Below, piece by piece: positions 59,935 through 64,000 of a DNA stretch of 64,000 nucleotides. Position numbers and translations under genes: made by a program. Source of the stretch: Streptomyces sp. NBC_01317. GTDB lineage: Bacteria; Actinomycetota; Actinomycetes; Streptomycetales; Streptomycetaceae. The notes beneath the pieces are model-generated. The model had not been told where the DNA came from, ran no database searches, and saw nothing but the letters and a program-made list of their open reading frames with translations. The first letter of the stretch is position 1. Every line of letters begins with the position of its first letter. The stretch is from assembly GCF_035961655.1 (NCBI RefSeq), contig NZ_CP108393.1, positions 6,371,001 through 6,435,000 of the forward strand, in the 5' to 3' direction.

Positions 59935-59962
59935 GCGGGCCGCCCCCGGAGGGACGGCCCGC
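59935..59962. terminator. terminator between dehydrogenase remnant and subtilase
   Basis: GCGGGCCG (59935-59942) and CGGCCCGC (59955-59962) form a perfect 8-bp stem with a 12-nt loop between convergent stop codons. Confidence 0.65.
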
Positions 59963-60002
59963 GTCGTGAGGTGTGGCTCTCATCCGTGCGGATGACCGGA
60001 TG

Positions 60003-61541
60003 TCAGTGCTTGAAGCGGCTCACCGCGTCCAGCGCGTTGGTGATACCGGCACCGTAGAAGCTGTTGTACCGCTTGCTCCCGGTGCAGGTCGCGTCGATCC
60101 TGCCGTCGTTGTTGTAGTCGTACGCCGCCGGGCAGGCCGTGTCGTCGGCCTGGGCGATCAGCAGCGACTTGATCACCGCGGCCGAGGCGTGCGGGTAGGT
60201 CGACTTCAGGAGCGCCGCCACACCCGCGACGTGCGGGGAGGCCATCGACGTACCGGACAGGTAGCCCCACGAGCCGCCCGGCAGCGTGCCCAGGATGGAG
60301 CCGCTGGTGGCCGGCGCGTCCGGGACCTGGTAACGGTCGCCGCCCGGCGCCGCGATGTCGATGATGCCCAGACCGTAGTTCGAGTACGAGGACTTGCCCG
60401 CCTTCGAACCCGTGGCCGCGACCGTCACGACACCCGGGAGCTGGGTCGGTATGTCCAGGCACTCGGACGGGTCGATCACCCGGTCGCCGGGGATGGTGTC
60501 GTTCGGGCTGGACGAGTCGGTGATCGAGTCGGACGCGAGGTCGTACGCCTCGTTGCCCGCCGCCGCCACGTTGACCGCGCCCTTGCTCTCCGCGTACTTC
60601 GAGGCCCGGGTGATGGCGTCGACGAGCGCCTTCTGGTCCGGGTCGTTCTTGCAGTTGAAGTACCACGGGTCGGTGTAATAGCTGTTGTTGGTCACGTCGA
60701 CACCGTGGTCGGCGGCCCAGACGAAGCCACAGACGACCGCCTCGGTGTAGAAGAACCCGGCCGGCGTCGAGACCTTGATGCCGGCCACCTTCACGCCCGG
60801 GGCGACCCCCGTCATGCCGATGCCGTTCTTCGCGGCCGCGATCTCACCCGCCACGTGCGTGCCGTGCGAGCTCTCCCCGGCCTGCGGACGCCAGGCGCCG
60901 TCCGTCGTGTCGGGCTTGCCCGTCACGCAGTTGACCGACGCGGCGCGGTCGAAGTTCGGCGCGAGGTCGGGGTGCGTGTCGTCGACGCCCGTGTCGATGA
61001 CGGCGACCGTGACCTTCCGGCTGCCGAGGGTCTTCTCGTGCGCCTTGTCCGCCTTGATGGCGGGCAGGTCCCACTGCAACGGCTCCAGCGGGTCCTGCGC
61101 GGCGGTCTTGTCCGAGGTCGCCGCGGCGAGCTCCGCGGAGGTGAGCGCGCGGGGCGCGCCCTCGTCCGTGGTGGACTGCGCCGGCAGCGGCGCGGTGCGG
61201 GTGGCACCGGCCGAGTCGACGCCCCTGACCTTGCGCACGGACTTCGCGAAGTCGGGGTTCTGCGAGGACGCGACTATGACGCCTATGCGGTCGTAGGAGG
61301 TCACGACCGTGCCACCGGCCCGGCCGATGGCCTTCTCCACCGACTTGAGCGTGGAACGCCCGCCGTGCGTGTTGACGACGTACGACAGCTTGGGGCCGTC
61401 CGTGACGACCGGCGCCGGGGCGGCCGGTGCCGCCGGGGCGGCCGTCGCCGTGGCGCTCGGGAGGAAACCGAGCGAAGCGGTGAGCGCCAGACCTGCGGGC
61501 AGCGCGAGTACGCGTCTGCGTCTGGATCCCAGATGAGCCAT
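60003..61541 (-). CDS. secreted S8-family serine protease (subtilase)
   Basis: The 512-residue preproprotein has a signal peptide (RRRRVLALPAGLALTASLGF, cleavage near ATA), an inhibitor-like prodomain (KLSYVVNTHGGRSTLKSVEK) and a peptidase domain with catalytic Asp in VAVIDTGVDDTHPDL (about 183), His in SHGTHVAGEIAA (about 227), oxyanion Asn in NVAAAGNEA and Ser in LSGTSMASPHVAGVAALL (about 433). The C-terminal part has a Cys-bounded DYNNDGRIDATC, a possible calcium site. It is probably an extracellular peptidase of broad specificity. Confidence 0.9.
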   Translation of the reverse strand: MAHLGSRRRRVLALPAGLALTASLGFLPSATATAAPAAPAAPAPVVTDGPKLSYVVNTHGGRSTLKSVEKAIGRAGGTVVTSYDRIGVIVASSQNPDFAKSVRKVRGVDSAGATRTAPLPAQSTTDEGAPRALTSAELAAATSDKTAAQDPLEPLQWDLPAIKADKAHEKTLGSRKVTVAVIDTGVDDTHPDLAPNFDRAASVNCVTGKPDTTDGAWRPQAGESSHGTHVAGEIAAAKNGIGMTGVAPGVKVAGIKVSTPAGFFYTEAVVCGFVWAADHGVDVTNNSYYTDPWYFNCKNDPDQKALVDAITRASKYAESKGAVNVAAAGNEAYDLASDSITDSSSPNDTIPGDRVIDPSECLDIPTQLPGVVTVAATGSKAGKSSYSNYGLGIIDIAAPGGDRYQVPDAPATSGSILGTLPGGSWGYLSGTSMASPHVAGVAALLKSTYPHASAAVIKSLLIAQADDTACPAAYDYNNDGRIDATCTGSKRYNSFYGAGITNALDAVSRFKH

Positions 61542-61671
61542 GGGTTCTCCACATCATCCGTGAGAGCCGCCCACGCGCATGACGCGCGTGGACAGGTGCA
61601 TGATCAGCGAAAACTACCGTCGACCACCCCCGCGTATCAATGACTTCAGGGACGGCGAGCCACCGGTCAAG

Positions 61672-61715
61672 AAGAAAATCCGCCCCGTTCAACAAGAAAA
61701 TCCGCCCCGTTGAAC
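61672..61715 (+). repeat. tandem 18-bp direct repeat upstream of the symporter operon
   Basis: AAGAAAATCCGCCCCGTT occurs at 61672-61689 and 61694-61711, a 22-bp period equal to two helical turns. GTTCAAC (61687-61693) and GTTGAAC (61709-61715) flank the second copy as an inverted pair. It lies about 115-155 bp before the DUF485 start in an otherwise gene-free 286-bp gap. Confidence 0.65.
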
Positions 61716-61827
61716 CGCTTCGCCACGCCTTCCGTGCCGTTGTCAGAGGGACGCGCAACATCACACGCCTACCCGTGCGAGGTCCCTCATGTCAGTCCCC
61801 ACCGTGCCCCCGTCACGAGGAGATTCC

Positions 61828-62220
61828 GTGGCTTCCGATGCACCGCCGCCCCCGGGCGGAACGGACACCAGCCCCGCCCGGCCCACCCAGGACCGGCCCG
61901 CGCACCAGCCCACCACCGCCCAGTACGCCGAGGTGCAGGAGAGCGCCGAGTTCGGCGAACTGCGCCGCACCTACCGCTCCTTCGCGTTCCCGCTGACCGT
62001 CGCCTTCATCGCCTGGTACCTGCTGTACGTCCTGCTGTCCAACTACGCGGGCGGCTTCATGGGCACCAAGCTCTTCGGCAACATCAACGTCGCGCTCGTC
62101 CTCGGCCTCGCCCAGTTCCTGACGACGTTCCTGATCGCCTGGTTCTACGCGCGGTACGCGGCGCAGAAGCTCGACCCGAAGGCGGACGTCATCAAGTCCC
62201 GTATGGAGGCGGACGCATGA
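61828..62220 (+). CDS. DUF485 membrane protein, partner of the symporter
   Basis: The 130-residue protein has a Pro-rich hydrophilic N terminus, then FGELRRTYRSFAFPLTVAFI, a first helix (AWYLLYVLLSNYAGGFMG) and a second (INVALVLGLAQFLTTFLIAW) ending FYARYAAQKLDP. This is the DUF485/YjcH pattern that accompanies acetate symporters. GTG at 61828 has GAGGAG at good spacing. The ATG at 61789 is a weaker alternative. The stop overlaps the symporter start (ATGA). Confidence 0.87.
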   Translation: MASDAPPPPGGTDTSPARPTQDRPAHQPTTAQYAEVQESAEFGELRRTYRSFAFPLTVAFIAWYLLYVLLSNYAGGFMGTKLFGNINVALVLGLAQFLTTFLIAWFYARYAAQKLDPKADVIKSRMEADA

Positions 62221-63848
62221 GCCACCCACTCCCGCTCCAGCTCGCGGCCACCTCGGACGCCAGCGAACACCGGCCGCTGATCATCACGCTCTTCGCTCTG
62301 TTCGTCGTCGCGACCCTCGTCATCACCGTCTGGGCCGGCCGCCAGACCAAGAGCGCCTCCGACTTCTACGCGGGCGGGCGCCAGTTCACCGGATTCCAGA
62401 ACGGGCTCGCGGTCTCCGGCGACTACATGTCCGCCGCGTCCTTCCTCGGTATCGCCGGCGCCATCGCCCTCTTCGGCTACGACGGCTTCCTCTACTCGAT
62501 CGGCTTCCTGGTCGCCTGGCTCGTCGCGCTGCTGCTCGTCGCGGAACCGCTGCGCAACTCCGGCCGGTACACGATGGGCGACGTCCTCGCGTACCGCATG
62601 CGTCAGCGCCCGGTCCGTACCGCCGCGGGCGCCTCGACCATCGTCGTCTCGATCTTCTACCTGCTCGCGCAGATGGCCGGCGCGGGCGTGCTGGTCTCCC
62701 TGCTGCTCGGCATCACCAGCGACGCGGGCAAGATCGCCATCGTCGCGCTGGTCGGCCTGCTGATGATCGTGTACGTCACCATCGGCGGGATGAAGGGCAC
62801 CACCTGGGTCCAGATGGTCAAGGCGGTCCTGCTGATCGCGGGCACCATCCTGATCACCTTCCTGATCCTGCTGAAGTTCCACTTCAACGTCTCCGACCTG
62901 CTGGGCACGGCCGCCTCCAACAGCGGCAAGGGCTCCGCCTTCCTGGAGCCGGGGCTCAAGTACGGGGCCACGGAGGTCTCCAAGCTGGACTTCCTCTCGC
63001 TGGGCATCGCCCTGGTGCTCGGCACCGCGGGCCTGCCGCACATCCTGATCCGCTTCTACACCGTGCCCACCGCCAAGGCCGCCCGTAAGTCGGTGATCTG
63101 GGCGATCGGCATCATCGGCGCCTTCTACCTGATGACCATCGTCCTCGGCTTCGGCGCCGCCGCCCTGCTCAAGCCCGGCGACATCATCGCCTCCAACAAG
63201 GCGGGCAACACGGCGGCCCCGCTCGCCGCCCTGGAGATCGGTGGCGGAGCCGGCTCGACCGGCGGCGCCATCCTGCTCGCCGTCATCTCCGCGGTGGCCT
63301 TCGCCACCATCCTCGCGGTGGTCGCGGGCCTCACCCTGGCGTCCTCGTCGTCGTTCGCGCACGACATCTACGCCAACGTGATCCGCCGCGGCCAGGCGAC
63401 CGAGAAGGAAGAGGTACGGGCGGCCCGCTGGGCCACCGTCGCCATCGGGATCGTCTCCATCGCGCTGGGCGCCCTCGCCCGCGACCTGAACGTGGCCGGA
63501 CTGGTCGCGCTCGCGTTCGCCGTGGCCGCCTCCGCGAACCTGCCGACCCTGCTCTACAGCCTCTTCTGGAAGAGGTTCACGACCGCGGGCGCCCTCTGGT
63601 CGATCTACGGCGGCCTGGCCTCGTCCGTCCTGCTGGTGCTGTTCTCACCGGTCGTCTCGGGCAAGCCCACCTCGATGTTCCCCGGCGTGGACTTCCACTT
63701 CTTCCCGCTGGAGAACCCCGGCCTGATCTCCATCCCGCTGGGCTTCCTGCTCGGCTGGGTGGGCACGCTCGTCTCCAAGGAGGAGCCGGACACGGGCAAG
63801 TACGCGGAGCTGGAGGTCAAGTCCCTGACCGGCACCGGGGCGCACTGA
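62217..63848 (+). CDS. actP: cation/acetate symporter (ActP-like, SSS family)
   Basis: The 543-residue membrane protein has about thirteen helices and the sodium/solute symporter features SASDFYAGGRQFTGFQNGLA, SGDYMSAASFLGIAGAIALF, VGLLMIVYVTIGGMKGTTWV and GTAGLPHILIRFYTVPTAKA. Close similarity to ActP/MctC points to acetate or short monocarboxylates as substrate. It is coupled to the DUF485 gene, and the promoter region has 22-bp-period direct repeats. Confidence 0.9.
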   Translation: MSHPLPLQLAATSDASEHRPLIITLFALFVVATLVITVWAGRQTKSASDFYAGGRQFTGFQNGLAVSGDYMSAASFLGIAGAIALFGYDGFLYSIGFLVAWLVALLLVAEPLRNSGRYTMGDVLAYRMRQRPVRTAAGASTIVVSIFYLLAQMAGAGVLVSLLLGITSDAGKIAIVALVGLLMIVYVTIGGMKGTTWVQMVKAVLLIAGTILITFLILLKFHFNVSDLLGTAASNSGKGSAFLEPGLKYGATEVSKLDFLSLGIALVLGTAGLPHILIRFYTVPTAKAARKSVIWAIGIIGAFYLMTIVLGFGAAALLKPGDIIASNKAGNTAAPLAALEIGGGAGSTGGAILLAVISAVAFATILAVVAGLTLASSSSFAHDIYANVIRRGQATEKEEVRAARWATVAIGIVSIALGALARDLNVAGLVALAFAVAASANLPTLLYSLFWKRFTTAGALWSIYGGLASSVLLVLFSPVVSGKPTSMFPGVDFHFFPLENPGLISIPLGFLLGWVGTLVSKEEPDTGKYAELEVKSLTGTGAH

Positions 63849-63902
63849 TCCCGCACGTCCCTCACCCCGTCCGGACACCCCGCACCGGGTGGGCGGGCCT
63901 CC

Positions 63903-63940
63903 CCGCGGCCGCGGCGCGGAACTCCGCGACGCGGCCGCGG
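63903..63940. terminator. terminator after the symporter gene
   Basis: CCGCGGCCGCG (63903-63913) and CGCGGCCGCGG (63930-63940) form a perfect 11-bp stem, with an inner CGCGG/CCGCG stem. It lies 55 bp after the symporter stop. The rest of the window end shows no further gene. Confidence 0.7.
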
Positions 63941-64000
63941 CGTCTCCCGTGACCCCTGGGAATCTGCTGTTGTCGGTGGTCTGACGTAGGCTCGACCTGT

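Overview
The window is high-GC DNA with streptomycete gene content: a conservon (sensor kinase, roadblock, DUF742, GTPase, P450), an XRE/DUF397 pair, an Asp23 envelope-stress cluster, a PhoP-type PHO box, a cobalamin locus, an LAETG sortase substrate and Tat-secreted enzymes. I read it as chromosomal DNA of a Streptomyces or close relative. I see no transposase, integrase, CRISPR array, rRNA or tRNA.

Layout. 1-14.6 kb: the C-terminal part of a two-domain TerD protein, a PhoX-like phosphatase with a candidate PHO box, an SDR, an MFS exporter, an AzgA-type purine permease, a Tat amidase coupled to a 100-residue partner, a class B penicillin-binding protein with a TTA codon, an IclR regulator divergent from a ketoglutarate-semialdehyde-type dehydrogenase, then GNAT and YdeI-like genes. 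14.6-26.4 kb: XRE/DUF397, an SDR-TetR-hydrolase group with a 15-bp operator, a FrnE-like oxidoreductase, a class V aminotransferase, an LAETG wall protein, an amidohydrolase, a frameshifted aminotransferase, and an ene-reductase divergent from a MarR gene that looks leaderless. 27.2-36.9 kb: the cobalamin locus (cobC, cobE, then cobD-cobQ-chelatase-cobO-cobB behind a cobalamin riboswitch), interrupted by a ZIP transporter. 36.9-45.6 kb: a phosphate transporter with a PHO box, a class II aldolase, a hydrolase, an ABC-F protein behind a seven-codon leader peptide, a small HTH protein and a crotonase. 45.6-53.4 kb: the Asp23/AmaP cluster and the conservon. 53.4-64 kb: an SDR and a GH15 enzyme, SURF1, a DEDDh exonuclease, a VIT1 transporter, a 5'-truncated alcohol dehydrogenase, a subtilase, and a DUF485/acetate symporter pair.

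The least explained content is a family of compound palindromic elements. Three intergenic clusters (3542-4229, 20328-21094, 26450-27251), all between the 3' ends of convergent genes, each carry two long hairpins (H1 and H2) whose related cores point in opposite directions. They are surrounded by 22-bp boxes in pairs 63-67 bp apart. Loop sequences of H1 and H2 agree within a cluster but differ between clusters. A shorter variant lies inside the cobalamin operon (33719-33832), and one inverted pair of boxes lies between the conservon and its convergent neighbour (53441-53541).

All product calls rest on motif reading. No alignment, folding or database search was run.
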